Made by a program: the position numbers and the translations under genes. From Coenobita brevimanus (Eukaryota > Arthropoda > Malacostraca > Decapoda > Coenobitidae), in the NCBI GenBank assembly GCA_032717465.1, contig CM064732.1, positions 25,675,797 through 25,739,796 on the forward strand: 64,000 nucleotides of DNA, read 5' to 3'. Positions 32,841-44,652 of the stretch are shown here, piece by piece; the stretch's first letter is position 1; each line of letters opens with the position of its first letter. The notes under the pieces are model-generated. The model worked only from the letters and a program-made list of their open reading frames with translations. It had not been told where the DNA came from and did not search any database.

Positions 32841-32990
32841 ATACTGCTGTTATTATTATTATTAATATTATTATTATTACTACTGTTATTATTATTGTTA
32901 ATAATAATAATATTATTATTATTACTATTATTATTATTATTATTACTATTATCATCATCATCATCATTATCATCATCATCATCCGGACCT
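32841..32990. repeat. (ATT)n/(ATC)n compound microsatellite, 3' tail of C
   Basis: About 150 bp of ATT and ATC triplets. On the minus strand it follows the 3' end of RTE C (CCTAGGGTGGG, then AGGAGGTCCGG), starting as GATGATGATGAT and drifting to AATAAT. Confidence 0.9.
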
Positions 32991-33145
32991 CCTTTCCCAC
33001 CCTAGGGCAGGGTGAGGAGTAGCAATGTCCAGACAGCCCAAATTTGCCCAGTCCTATGGGCCACGCTTCCATTCACTCATCATTCAAGCCCCCGGTATCC
33101 TGACTCTATTGGATATGCCAAAAACATTCACCACGTTCTGTAGCT

Positions 33146-33573
33146 AAGTCTACTAATACCAAGTCGGTTCACTTTCCGTCAGCGCACAGGGAGGTGTGAC
33201 TTGTGTGACGTCAGCTGGCTTAAGTAATGGAAAATGTATAAAAGGGCAGACTCAAATTAAACATTTATGATAAGGGAAAATGAAGAAGGGGGAAGAAGTG
33301 CAGTCTCTTTTAACCCTGTAATATAGCAGTAGGTTCCCTTACACCCCTACACCTTCCCTTACACATTTCAGTCCCTTCCCTCACTTCTCCGGACTGAAAA
33401 TGTGTCATGGTCTGATGAGTGGAGCAAGCATACATTCACCGTCATGGTCAGGAGTCAACTGAACACTGGGTTTTTATGCCAGAGCCAGTCGACGTCACTA
33501 CAATGGTCCGCCCCCTGAGCGAGCTTGGAACTGTTTTAGAAAGAAGTGATCCGACTTGGTATTAGTAGACATA
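33146..33573. mobile_element. Foldback MITE with 20-bp perfect inverted ends and 11-bp direct flanks
   Basis: GTCTACTAATACCAAGTCGG at 33148-33167 is exactly inverted at 33551-33570. GTTCTGTAGCT occurs directly outside both ends (33135-33145 and 33574-33584). Further in, TGACGTCAGCTGGCT near 33210 pairs with AGCCAGTCGACGTCA near 33485, so the inverted ends extend in imperfect form for about 90 bp. An 11-bp duplication and long inverted ends fit a Mutator-type MITE best. Contains TGACGTCA and TATAAAA. No ORF. Confidence 0.72.
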
Positions 33574-33762
33574 GTTCTGTAGCTTCACATAAACGTATCC
33601 GATTGAGTGAATCAGGACACTGCCACGTTAAAAGGGGTGCCAAATCCCTGGTCATGCACTTCTCCTCACAACATTCATCCAGCCAGCTCGATCTCTTGTC
33701 AGTTCCCTAGCCTCACCGACTTCCAAACCTTTCTTCCTCACACACTCATCCACCATATCTCT

Positions 33763-35387
33763 TCACCTTCTCCTTTGCCTACCTCGCCTCACTCCTTCAA
33801 ATTCGCTCAGATGTACCTTTTTTACCACTCTATTGTTATCCATTCTCTCCATGTGACCATACCATTTCAATACAGTCTCTTCGATTCTGATGTCCACCAA
33901 CTTCCTCACTCCACATATTTCATGAATCACATTATTTCGTATTCTGTCCACCCTCTATACTCCACATACATTCCTCAGCAGTCCCATCTCCACTGCTCTT
34001 ACTCTTGACTTTTCATTTTCATGCCACATCATTGTCTCACATCCATAAGTTAGAGTTGGCACTAACACTGCTTCATGTAAGCCTTGTGCAGCTGCAACAC
34101 TCAAGCCTCTGTTTCTTATCAAGGCCTTCATTGCAACAGCTACTTTCCTTCCTTGTGTCATTCTACTTTCAACTTCTTTTGCACATTTTCCTATCTTTTC
34201 TATAACTATACCCAGGTATTTGAACTCTGTCACCAATTCCAGTCTCTCTCCATTCACCGTTACATCGCACTGGGAGTCACCTTCTCTCTCAGTAACCATC
34301 TCTTAACTCTTTTCTACATTTACTTTCAAGGCACGACGCTCACAGACATCAGCAAAACTCTGCACTAGCCTACCAAGTTCTTGTCTTGCAAGCATTACTG
34401 CATGATCATCAGCATACAACAATTTTGAGATATTCCATCCATCACCATTCATTACCAACGCCATCCCTCTCTCCACTACTCGTGTGTTTACTTCTCTCAT
34501 CACCTCATCCATATACATATTGAACAACCATGGGGACATCACACAACCTTGTCACACGCCCACACCGATCGTGAACCATTCACTTAGATGTCCATTAACC
34601 CTTACACATGCTTCAGTACCATCATAAAAATTCTTGACAGCACCTAGCAGCTTACCATCTACACCGTACATGCGCAAAACTATCCACAATCCTTTTCTGT
34701 CCACTTTGTCATATGCTTTTTCCAGATGCATAAATGCCATAAACACCTTATAGTCTTTCTAACAATCCTTCTCTGCTATCTGTCTCACTGCAAATATTTG
34801 ATCCACACATCCTTTGCCACTCCTAAAGCCACCTTGTTTATCACTCACTAGGACTTCTGATATATGCCTTACTTTCTCTATAATTCTTCCATATACCTTC
34901 CTTACCACACGCAATAAACTTATGCCACGATAATTCTTGCAGTCACTTTGCTTACCTTTATTTTTGTACAGGGGTATAATCACAGCCTTTTTCCACACTG
35001 CAGGCACAGTTTCACTCATCCATGCCTTCTTACATATCTCCAAGAAGCACTTCATTCCACTCTTTCCACTACACTTAAACATCTCTGCATACACCTCATC
35101 AACCCCAGCTGCTTTCCCATTTTTCAGCAGCTTCACAGCACTCTTCACCTGTGCGAATGTCACGTCTCCTAGCATTTCATTCCTTCTCTGCACACACCCC
35201 AAACAAATCATGTTTACAGCCGCTTTGTTCTCTCTATTCCCATTCATCTGGCTTTCAAAATATTCTTTCCATCTGGTTCTTACTTCATCCCCGTGGGTTA
35301 ATAATCTATCACCTACATCCTTGAAACCATCACATTTCTTTCTGCTTTCACTTCTACATTTACGCACCTCTTTCCAGAATAACTTCC
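33763..35387 (-). pseudogene. RTE-type reverse transcriptase ORF of C, four in-frame stops
   Basis: A single minus-strand frame of over 530 codons, with no frameshift, interrupted by stops at about 34759, 34552, 34303 and 33955. Motifs: LFWKEVRKC at the truncated start, KNGKAAGVDEVYAEMF, YKNKGKQSDCKNYRGISLL, GFRSGKGCVDQIFAVRQ, FMHLEKAYDKVDRKG, QGCVMMSPWLF-type segment near 34540, catalytic LLYADDHAVMLARQE, FKYLGIVIEKIG, LTYGCETMMW, ending VLKWYGHMERMD. Its RT resembles A2 and B but is a separate family. The endonuclease is missing through 5' truncation. The stop at 34552 fits CGA-to-TGA. Confidence 0.85.

Positions 35388-35421
<34 letters not shown>
35388..35421. repeat. (ATT)n microsatellite at the truncated 5' end of C
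   Basis: About 11 ATT units joined directly to RT coding sequence of C. Confidence 0.92.
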
Positions 35422-35529
35422 AGAGGGGATGTGTATTTAACAAGTTCAAGACATCTGGCCTGCCAACTGAGTAACAGAGCAGTTCCGGCCTCCAGTCCAT
35501 CAAAGGTTCTCGACCACTACTCTATTACA

Positions 35530-36995
35530 TAATCTCTGGTATTTTTTGGTCTGCCTTTCGCAACCCTCCCCCGAAGATAAAACTTATCACATTCCACACC
35601 CAGTTGTCATCCTATATCCTCTCCGAATGCCCGAATCATCTCACTCTGCCTCTCCTCATCACAAATACCAATACACTCAAGTGCCATCTTTCCACTTAAC
35701 TCATCATTTGTAAACCTTGCATCGCCAGGTCTCGCATTCAAGGAGATACTACACATCCGTCTCATTACTATTATTTCTGCACATTATAGCCTACGAATAT
35801 CCTCTTCCTTTACTGTACAGGTCACATTGCCGCACAGCATTTTACTTCTGACACATGCCACATACAGTACAAAGATTCCATAGCGCAGAGGGAGAGCCCT
35901 CTCAGCGTTAGGAGAGGCAACAGCTCCCTGAACTTCTTCCAATCACCCCTCTTTCTAACCATAGAGTGAGCCCCACCTCCAGCACATAACATGTCCCCCA
36001 GACGACAAAACTTTTCCACTAACTGAAGAGACTAGCTAGCAAGATCGATCTTTCTATGCCCGACAATCTCCATACACTCTTCCCGGCACACTGCACGCAC
36101 GAAATCTGCATTATCTCACAGTCCACTTCTAATTCGACTTCATCTTTCATGCAACCACTTATCACAAACACTGCAAAATATGACCAAATAATTGTGTCCC
36201 ATTCCATCTCTCCACGTCCTAAATCTTCCATCAGCCTCCCTTTCATCCTCGGCAATCAATACCAAGTAATAAGCATTCAGTATTTCCCATGAACCCCATT
36301 TATGAAGTTACCTGAAAGAGCTTAAAGCACCATGGCAAATATTATGGGACTCAAGACTGAACCCTGAAAAACTCATCATTCAACTCTCCATTCATTCTCA
36401 GCTTGGTGTGAGCACCCACATACATAGCCATAACCACTCTAACCAACAACTCCTCGATCACAAGCTTTCTCATATCCCACTTCACCCCCTCGCTATGGAC
36501 TTTGTCAAAAGCCTTTTTCAAATTTACCAAAACAAAGTACAGCTCCCTGTTCTTTCCTAGATAATTTTCCTGAAGCTTGTGGCCAATGAATATGGCATCA
36601 GGGGCCCCTTTGCCTGGCATGAACCCAAACCTCATCTCATCAATATTCACACTTTCGCTAATAATACCTTCTTGGACACTCTCGGTTGCCTTCATTATCT
36701 TGTCCAATATTTTAATGCCTCCATGATTTCCTCTTTCCAGAGCATCGCCCTACCGCATTTACACACTTACAATCACTATCTTCAGCCAGTTATTATGGAC
36801 AACACACTCATATATGATCGTATTCATCAAGTCAGTAAGTAAACTCGCTTTTAAGGCCTTCAGGATTTCAGCAGTCAACCGAGACACATCACTCGCCTTT
36901 CCCATTTGCATCCTGTCTGCTGCCCAGCTCACAGTAGTTACATCAATCAAAGGCCAAATACCAAACACTGGATCCGCTGACAAGCCTTTCATGTT
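35530..36995 (-). pseudogene. RTE-like LINE E reverse transcriptase remnant with cysteine-rich insertion
   Basis: A LINE type different from A-C. On the minus strand: RMQMGKASDVSRLTAEILK near 36900, then DEMRFGFMPGKGAPDAIFI near 36640, YFVLVNLKKAFDKV near 36540, VVMAMYVGAHTKLRMNGELN near 36420. The catalytic YADD box is not found (a deletion near 36300). A Cys-rich segment CMKDEVELEV...CVQCAGKSVWRL near 36100-36160 sits where related elements have a PHD-like finger. FCRLGDMLCAGGGA follows near 36000, then a degraded C-terminus to about 35530. Frames change at least four times. Recognised from RT motif order. The clade assignment is tentative. Confidence 0.65.
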
Positions 36996-37384
36996 CCAGT
37001 CAAACTGATTATTATAATTTCGTTATAGCAAAATTCACTTCTATTCCAGAAGACCGACCCACGTCATTAACCCACCCATTACTACTATCAAACCAGCCAT
37101 GAATAACGCATTTCCAGCTTTCACTGAGAGTGAACAATGAAAGGAGAGTCAAAATAATGAAATTTGAAAGTGTGTGGCAGTTAACCCACGTTCCATACAC
37201 ATAGGTTAATGCTGAAATTCAGGGAACGGACCGTTGTCTCCGTGCCCTTAGCCGAACACTTAAACTGAATAATCTCCTTACAGTTCTTTCCCTAATTAAT
37301 TTTCTCTCATTTCACCAAACTCTACCCCATTCAAAATGAAAGAACATCATTCAGGAGCCGAATGCTAATCTCCCGCCAGACCTT

Positions 37385-37620
37385 TGGCAGCCATTTTGAT
37401 GACTTTGACCTTGACCCCGACTGCCCATTTTCGAACTCGTCCAAGATTTTGGCCATATCTTGATACTCTGATAGCTTCACGTTGATAGCTCAAGCCGTTC
37501 ATAAGATATTAATGGTAATAGATTGACACACATACACACACACACGCACACACCAACAGACACACAGACGCGGGCAAAAACATTATCGCTCCGTCTTGCT
37601 AAAAGCAGACGATAATAAGT
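37385..37620. repeat. Interspersed repeat ending in a short hairpin
   Basis: Begins near TTTGACCTTGACCCCGACTG, passes a CACA-rich stretch (ACACACAGACGCGGGCAAAA) and ends in a hairpin ATTATCG...CCGTCTTGCT/AGCAGACGATAAT at 37582-37617. It is similar in style to 'gacctttgacc' repeats of other invertebrates (recalled). No ORF. 36996-37384 shows nothing else I can assign. Confidence 0.45.
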
Positions 37621-38135
37621 TTTCCTCATACCACCCAACAATTCCCACCTAACCTACCTATCCCAGCTTACAGCTTTTTCATCATTTCCCAACCCATCCC
37701 CACATTCCTACTCAACTCCCCATCTCCACATCTATGCGTCCCCAAATCCTCTCCCATCCTTACATCCACACCGATCCTCTTATCTCCATCCAGTCCCACC
37801 CATCCACACTTCCCCACCTCCCCATCAGTTCTCGTTTATATCTACTTAAGCACCCGTTCCTACTTCCTAATTATTTCCTCTTCCCTCCCTTCCCGCCCAC
37901 CCTGTCTTCCCCAACTACCTCCTTCCTCTCTCTGTAAACTCCCCGGGAGAGGCATTCGGCAGACGATATCGCTTTAAAAGTCCCTTGGGGAGGCGGCCAT
38001 TAGCATCTTTCTGTCAAGCTTCACCTCCTCCTCCCCCCCTCCTTTGCTTTCTTTATCTTGTGTCAAGTCCAACTCCCTCCTCCGTCTCTTCTTCTACTAT
38101 TCTTCTCCTCCTCCTCCTCCTCCTCCTCCCAACAC
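37621..38135. repeat. C/T-rich low-complexity region
   Basis: The plus strand is dominated by C and T (CCTCCTCCTCC runs near 38110) without a fixed unit. Confidence 0.6.
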
Positions 38136-38879
38136 CATATGTATGAAATTAACCAGACACTCATTCACTAACCACACAGGTCCCTGGAATCCTGGCTGTT
38201 CCTCCCAAGCCTATTTTTAAAAATGTATATATCATAGTTGCCGCATGTGACAACATAATTTTTGTTTCTCGGTACGTTTCGCTTCGCCTGTGCACAAAGC
38301 TTAATGTTATGGTTCCACTGATATTCCACAGATGACACTGTGCAACTACCTTTTTGAAGTTAACATTCTGTACTGTGAGTGGTGTGTCGCTGGAAGGAGG
38401 TTCATTACTGAATAAGGACAGAATTGCTTAGAGATTGTTTTATGAAAGCAACGCCTCATAGGATGAGATGTCATACAATAGACTAATGAACAGTTTTCGC
38501 CGTGAAGGGGTTTATCTGATCCTTTTGCTTCACCCACTCTGCCTAGCGTCCTTCAGTATATACCTTTTATGTTCCTCCCTGACCTACATCTTGACGCTCG
38601 TTCTGGAATGAAATGAAATTGTATGGTTGTAGTGTGGCTGAAATGAATAATAGCTCATCGTGGCGAATGAAGTGGTCAGAATACTAATGGTCAAATTCCC
38701 TCAAGTGGTAGTGTTGGACTACCATTGGAAAGAACGGGCAATAAATCCTAGGCTGAGGGAGGGAACAGTTGTCGACATAAATTTCGTTAAAACATAATTG
38801 AAGGTGAGAGTCAGCGAGGTGTTGGCTTGTGGCGGTGAAGGTTATAGAAAGAGATAACATAGGAACAAGATCAGACCTA
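38136..38879. other. No recognisable feature
   Basis: Mixed-composition sequence with no repeat family or coding motif that I can name. Confidence 0.5.
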
Positions 38880-39215
38880 GAAATGAAGATGAGAGGCAGC
38901 AACCTAAAGAAAAGAACTTACGAGATGTGGTGATGGTCAGACACTGAAATGAAAATGAAAGGTAGCCAGGTAACAAGGTGTAGCACTGGCCAGGTAGCCT
39001 ACAGAAATGAAAATAAGAGACAACGAGGAAACAAGATTTGGAGGTGGTCAGGCATGGAAATGAAGATGAGAGGGTGCGAGGTAACGAGGTCTGGTGGTGT
39101 AGGTGATAGGCTGCGAGGTAAAGAGGTGTGGTGGTGAAAGTGAGAGGCTGCGAGGTAACGAGGTGTGGCGGTAAAGATGAGAGGCTGAGAGGTTACGAGG
39201 TGTGGCGGTGACCAC
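38880..39215. repeat. Minisatellite, unit about 35 bp
   Basis: Seven or more degenerate units of the form GATGAGAGGCTGCGAGGTAA, then CGAGGTGTGGTGGT. Units are closest to each other at 39080-39215 and decay toward 38800. The frame at 38949 is a translation of the repeat. Confidence 0.75.
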
Positions 39216-40104
39216 GGTGTTTTTCAGTGGTCATCCGATTACAATAGCCAGACATCCACCACTCAACAGGTGTGTGCATTTCTTGCACTGTTCCAGCCGT
39301 GGCATGTGTTCTGAAGCATCCTAACATTGTCATATTTATTATTGGATTCAGAAAAACAGCTGTAAAATGATGATAATCTCCACCAAGTTAATGTGAACTA
39401 CAGTACAGTGGAGTTTTTACATTAACAAGGAGAAACAATGAAACATAAGAACACTTTGGTAAAGAATTAATCATGGGGTGTAAATCAGGAACAAAAACTC
39501 TCCTATTATTCCACTCCTTCTAGTTCCACTTCCGACATATTCATCAACCTCTCTTATTCATCGTACTTTATAGAATCTGCCGTGCACATAGAAATATAGG
39601 ATACCAAGCGTGTCTCATGGCAGGAGTAGTAGCCAGCAGAGGATAAAGAGATTCAGAAATGGTGAAACATTAAGTTAATTTTTGCCCACGACTGTACACC
39701 AGCAAGACACGAGTGTGAAGCTAAAAGGCAGCAGCAAAACCCCTTATCCACTAGAGGTTTCACCTTAGCTGTAAAGAAAATCGTCTGGCACTTGAAAGAA
39801 TAATATATAAGACAAACACAACTATCGGTTTCCAGCTCTACATGTAAGGCTTGTGCTTGGTATGATTTATATGTTGCTTCCAGTGGGCCATCGTCGTACT
39901 GCCTGCATATGGCATTACGTAGTGGGGCCCACTGTAACCATTGGATGTTGTAGTTTAGGCGTCAGGGTTGGATATAACTTTGAGAACCTGACAACTACTG
40001 ATCTTTAGTCCGAGAAGTAGCAAAAGCCTTTTTTTTTTTTTCTTGCAGTCAGGATAATCCTGAGTTTTAAAAAATTATCCAGATTTAAAACGTGAAAAAA
40101 TTAC
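39216..40104. other. No recognisable feature
   Basis: Apart from an 11-base T run near 40030 there is no repeat or coding motif I can identify. Confidence 0.5.
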
Positions 40105-40570
40105 GCCTTTGTCTACCAAAACATCTTCTCCTCCCTCTCACACTCATTCTTCGTCCTCACGATCCCGTATGTCTACCAAAGAGCCCTCTCTTCCCTCTCA
40201 CATTCCCTTTTCATCCTCACAGTCCCATCTTCGTCATACAGCCTCCCGTCCTGTTCAGGGTTTGTCAATCCTCCATTCCTCCCCACACTAATCAATCCTC
40301 TCCTCGCCAGCACAGTCCCCAGTCCCCTTCTATCCCACACAGTCATCAATTTTCTCCTTTCCTTCACAGTCAGCAATCTCCTCTTCTTTCCCAACAATCC
40401 CCTCTTCCTCCTAGCCAGTCCCCTTCTCCTCACCACCAATCCCCATTTTCCCACCAGTCTCTTCTTCCTCTCTACCAATCCCTTCCTCTCAACCAGCCCC
40501 TTCGTCCTCCTCAGCATCCCCTTCTTAACCCTCATTGTCCACCAGTTCCCTTCCCTTTGTCCTACTGCAC
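40105..40570. repeat. Pyrimidine-rich degenerate minisatellite
   Basis: Blocks of the type CCAATCCCCTTCTTCCTC recur at about 27-30 bp. The first two longer units (TCTACCAAA, then CTCTCACATTC) are near 40120 and 40170. A 187-residue Pro/Ser/Gln-rich frame crosses it. That frame is explained by the repeat, and I do not call it a gene. Confidence 0.55.
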
Positions 40571-40629
40571 TAAGCATCGGCTAGCCTGCTGGATCTATGG
40601 GTGGCTCCTCTGTGCGGACGTGACGGGAA

Positions 40630-41420
40630 TAGTGATCACTTGCTTCACTTACTGACTGAACGTTTGACTGACCTATTGATGGGCTTTCCGGTTACCTGAC
40701 TGACTGACTGACTTATTTCCTAACTGACTGATTGACTGACTGACTGTCGTCTTGCTGACTAGACTGACTAAATGAAGGAATGACGATCTGTCTGACTGGT
40801 TTGATGACTGTAAAATCTAAAGGCAGAGTCCCACTGGCATCAGTCGCAGGGATTTGTACTGAGTGTTGGAATATTTGGCCAAAAAAGGACGCCCATGCCG
40901 TGCATCTGTTTGGACGAACAACTTTCGCTGCTCGGGCATAGCAGCCAAATGTAAACAGCCATGGCCAATCTTTCCAAAATGTTTCTGATCTGATCCCCCC
41001 CCCCCAAAAAAAAAAAAAAAAAAAAAACAATGATTTTACGTGTGACTTATTTTTTTTAATGAAAAACCAAGGGAGCACAGAATGGTACCACAATCATCAG
41101 TGGTTTACTGGAGAGGCCGTGGCTCACACAGCAGAGCAAATGGATGATCAGCTATCCCACTGTCTGTCTACCAACCTACCTTTCTATCTGCTTGTCTACC
41201 TATATATTCATTTGCCTGCCTGCCTGCCTGCATGCCTGCCTGATTGATTGAGGTAAGTTCTTAGTTGTGAGATTGATGGACGACCAGCCATCTCACTGTC
41301 TGTCTACCTTGAAGGCTTTCTGTTCAACTGCCTGTCGGTCTGTTATTTTGTCTTTCACACTGATTGACTGACTGAGGGAATAAGACGGCCTGATTTCTGG
41401 CTGAATGAGTAACTGCTTGA
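40630..41420. repeat. Scattered (CTGA)n and (TGCC)n tracts
   Basis: CTGACTGACTGA-type words at 40640-40790 and 41330-41420, and GCCTGCCTGCCTGC at 41211-41240, with a C11A22 run at 40995-41027. No coding motif. Confidence 0.65.
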
Positions 41421-41429
41421 CTGCTTCCA

Positions 41430-42719
41430 TCCTCCCTTCTTCCCGCTTGTCTCTCCCTCCGTCAGCCTTTTTGTGAACCCTTTTCTTCTCAGATCTTTCT
41501 ATCCTTCCTGTTTCGCTACATCATTCAGCCTTGTCTTTTCTTCTTCCTCTCCGTCATTCTCCTCTTTCCTCAGTTCTCTCATTTCTTTCTCACAGTTCCC
41601 TTCCTCACCCAGTTTTATCTTTTCTTCCTTCACTCTAAGTTCTTTCTCCGTACGTTCTTCCTGTTTCATTTTGTCCCACTTTCTGTCTGTCTGCTTTTTC
41701 ACATACTTGTATTTCCTTCAACTTTCTCGTTTTTTTCTCCTTTCTTCCTTTCTAATTTTTTAGCATTTCTTTAGTTTTTTTCTTCCCCTAGATTTGTTCC
41801 CATTCCTTCATCCTTTAGTTCTTTCCCTCTATTTCTTCCCGTAATTCTTCCTTTACTACTTTCATTCGTCAGTTATTTTTTCCTTCCCTCATTTCACTCT
41901 CTCTTTCCCTTCTTTCTAATCCTCAGTATTTTCTCTCATCTTTCCTCCATGATTTTTTCCCTTCTTTCTCATTCAGTTGTTTTCCATTCTTCGCTTCCTG
42001 TTTCGTACTTTCTCTGTTTTGTTGTCTCTCCATTCATTTCTTTCACACTTTCATTAGACTATCATTTCTCTCTTTCCTCCTCCCTCAGTTCTTTTATTTC
42101 ATCTCCCCCCCCCCCCTCTTCTTCCATCCCTTCTCATTAAGTATTCTCCATCCTTTCTCACCCCATCTTCGATTCCTTTCTCACTACTTTCCTCCCTCAA
42201 CTTTTTAATTCCATTCCTCTTTCCCCGCTATCCTTTTTGCGTCTGTGCATTTTTTTCTCTCTCCTTTGCATATATTCACACTTCATTTCTTTCCTTTCAT
42301 TGTGCTAATATTTAATAACTTTTACGTACACATTTTTTCCTCATTTTTCACTTGTTCATCTCACCTGTCTCCCCATTTACCTGCTTTACTTGCCTCCTCT
42401 TTAAACAGCCTCACCTTCCTCTCCTTCTCCCTGCTTCACCTACCGCTCCTTCCCGCTACTTCACCTGGCTCCCTCTGTTCTTGCCTCAACCGCCTTCCCC
42501 TTTTCCTCGCCTCACCTTCCTTGCCCTTTCCTATGTCTAACCAACCTTCTCTTCTATCTGCCTCTCCATCCTCCTTCTCTTCCTCCCAAACTCCCTCCCT
42601 TCCTCTCCTTGCCTCCTCTTCTCCCTACTTCAATTGCTTCCCCTCTCTCTGCTTCACTTTCCACCCTCTCTACCTGCCCCACTTGTCTTCCCTTCTCTCC
42701 TTTCACTTGCCACCCTTTC
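41430..42719. repeat. Pyrimidine-rich tract (1.3 kb) running into the gap
   Basis: The plus strand is almost all C and T with short words such as CCTTCCTC and no fixed period. Frames here are Ser/Phe/Leu/Pro-rich artefacts. The tract continues up to the N run, so the gap probably reflects assembly trouble in low-complexity DNA. Confidence 0.75.
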
Positions 42720-42819
42720 NNNNNNNNNNNNNNNNNNNNNNNNNNNNNNNNNNNNNNNNNNNNNNNNNNNNNNNNNNNNNNNNNNNNNNNNNNNNNNNNN
42801 NNNNNNNNNNNNNNNNNNN
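42720..42819. other. Assembly gap of exactly 100 N
   Basis: One hundred undetermined bases, a conventional scaffold-gap size. The true distance is unknown. Translations spanning it are meaningless. Confidence 0.99.
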
Positions 42820-43922
42820 TTCCTGTCAAAAGTAAGGCCAAGAAACCTTGTCTCATCCACACATCTCACCCTGTGGCCATATAACTGAAGGTCTGGGTCA
42901 GGGAGAATATGTCTCAAGCAGCAGAAATGCAAGGCCACCACCTATGTTGGGGAGAAACAGAAGCCGTGCATGATGGCCTACCAAGAGACCCTGTCTAGAG
43001 CGAGCTGCATGCAATGTTCAGCCGTGGACATTCGGGAAGCAGCATACCATACGGCCAAATTATAGACAAACAATGAGGCCGACACCCTGTCTGGAATAGA
43101 GGACGCAATACCGTCCAATGCTGTAGCAAAAAGGGGTCACACTGAGGACACTTCCTTGAGGCACCCCTTCCTCCTGAGGGTACAAAGGAGACAGGCGATG
43201 CCAATCCTAACCCTGAATGAACGGTCACACAAAAAATTTAATATAAATAGGGGTAGCCTGCCACGTAATCCAAAAGAGTGGAGTTGCTGGAAGATACCAA
43301 ACCACCATGTGGTATCATATGCCTTTTCTGGGTCAAAGAAAATGCACACCAGATGCTGCTGCCTAACAAAAGCATCACATGCTGCAGCCTCAAGATGAAC
43401 CAGTGCATCTGTTGTTGAGCTACATTTTCGAAAACCAGACTGACAAGGAGAGAGACATTCATTCCTTTCTAGGAAATACATTATGTGCGTGTTGATCATT
43501 TTCTCAAATAATTTACAATAGCATGATGTTAAGGCAATTGGCCGATACTCCAGGGGACTGGAACCTGCCTTCCCCAGCTTCTGGAACGGCAGGACAATAG
43601 CTTTACACCAAGAGGATGAGAGAGAAGATTCCTCCCAGATTCTATTAAAAAGGCTGAGGAGAAAAGACAGTGCATCATCATTCAGGTGCCAAAGCATTGC
43701 ATAGGGAATATCATCCGGCCCTGGTGAGGTGTCATGACAAAGGGAAAGGGCAGATTGGAGTTCACGATAATAGAAAGGGAGGTTGTAGGACTCTACATTC
43801 CCTGAACGGAAGTCCAGTACCCTTGCCTCCTCTATCTCCCATATCTTCTGGCTGAGATTTGTAAGCAGTATAACATCAATAAATGTAATGTCATTCCCAA
43901 ACATCCAGCTTCCAATGGCCTT
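42820..43922 (-). pseudogene. Jockey-like LINE K reverse transcriptase, inserted in a gypsy element
   Basis: A jockey-clade RT of another family than J. The minus frame 43934-43137 reads FYYRELQSALSLCHDTSPGP, then DDIPYAMLWHL, WCKAIVLPFQKLGKAGSS, YRPIALTSCYCKLFEKMI, CQSGFRKCSSTTDALVHLE and LVCIFFDPEKAYDTTW, then decays around the PQG motif. The final piece near 42940-42830 reads VVALHFCCLRHILPDPDLQL, then VDETRFLGLTFDR. The catalytic DD box falls in a damaged stretch and is not clear. The first few codons of the frame are antisense gypsy sequence, so the 5' truncation point is about 43922. The 3' end is lost in the gap. Confidence 0.78.
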
Positions 43923-44620
43923 GTCGAAAGACAAAGCAGAAAATTTTGGAGTGCTTGAGACAGGTTCTCAGAGCACATATTGGGATGAGTAGATACCCCA
44001 AGTTGCAACCTCTATCAATAGTTCCATCAGTGCATTCATTGGTGAAACTCCATTCTTTGTCTTGTATGGGTTTGATAAAGAACTGCCCTATTCATTGCTA
44101 TCGTCCAAGGCTGGTCCACTCTATTATTTGGATGATTATGTAAAGTTAAAATGAAAGACTTCCATAAAAGAGATCAGTATGTGATAGCTAACCTGGCCTT
44201 ATCTAAAAAGGACTGATACAACGCCACCATAAGAATGCATCACCTATCATTATCAGTGTCGGAGACCTAGTCTTTGCTAGTTCGTATACACATAGCTCTC
44301 AATTAGATGATAATTTTACAGGCCCACACCGCATGATAACTCGTAATGGTAACAGATATGAAGTACAGGGATTATCCACTAGAAATACCAAGTGTGTGCA
44401 TGCAGATGATCTTAAGTGTGTCCTGAGAGGTCTGGTTTTGGAAGGGTCATTCAGAGACACTCCATCATCTACTCCTCCTATTCCTTCTTCTGACATCCCT
44501 TCAAACACCCCTTCTTCCCCTCCCGTCAATGAGTATCACTCAAAACTGTGCTCTACACACAAACCTTCAGTGTCTTGCTTGATAACGATCACCTCAACCG
44601 TATCCTCTTCACAATAGTCT
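43923..44620 (+). pseudogene. Ty3/gypsy integrase C-terminal half, frameshifted
   Basis: End of a gypsy-type pol gene in three frames. VERQ-like and KILECLRQVLRAHI are near 43925-43970. After a frame change come IPQVATSINSSIS, GETPFFVLYGFDKELPY and YYLDDYVKLK (44000-44150), the end of the integrase core. FHKRDQYVIANLALSKKD follows in another frame near 44160-44215. Then HHKNASPIIISVGDLVFASS, the GPHRMITRNGNRYEV block (GPF/Y-like integrase C-terminal domain), and a Ser/Pro-rich tail to a stop near 44617. Upstream pol and any 5' LTR are missing, cut by LINE K. Confidence 0.75.
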
Positions 44621-44652
44621 CCTTTAACTTGGATTTATTTTATAGGTAAAGA

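Larger units (their letters stand above)
32991..35387 (-). mobile_element. RTE-type LINE C, 5'-truncated, between two (ATT)n tracts
   Basis: A 2.4-kb copy including the nested MITE at 33146-33573. The coding part ends near 33660, the 3' UTR continues through the MITE, and it terminates at the ATC/ATT tract at 32990. The truncated 5' end abuts another (ATT)n at 35388. Confidence 0.78.

Noticed and set aside
33395..33445. CTGATGAG word suggesting a hammerhead ribozyme
   Set aside because: No GAAA and no stems in the right positions around it.
40092..40655. 187-residue Pro/Ser/Gln-rich frame as a possible host gene
   Set aside because: It lies over a degenerate 27-30 bp pyrimidine-rich repeat. 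The unusual composition follows from the repeat, and no domain or splice context supports a gene.
42245..42884. Open frames running through the N gap
   Set aside because: They translate undetermined bases.
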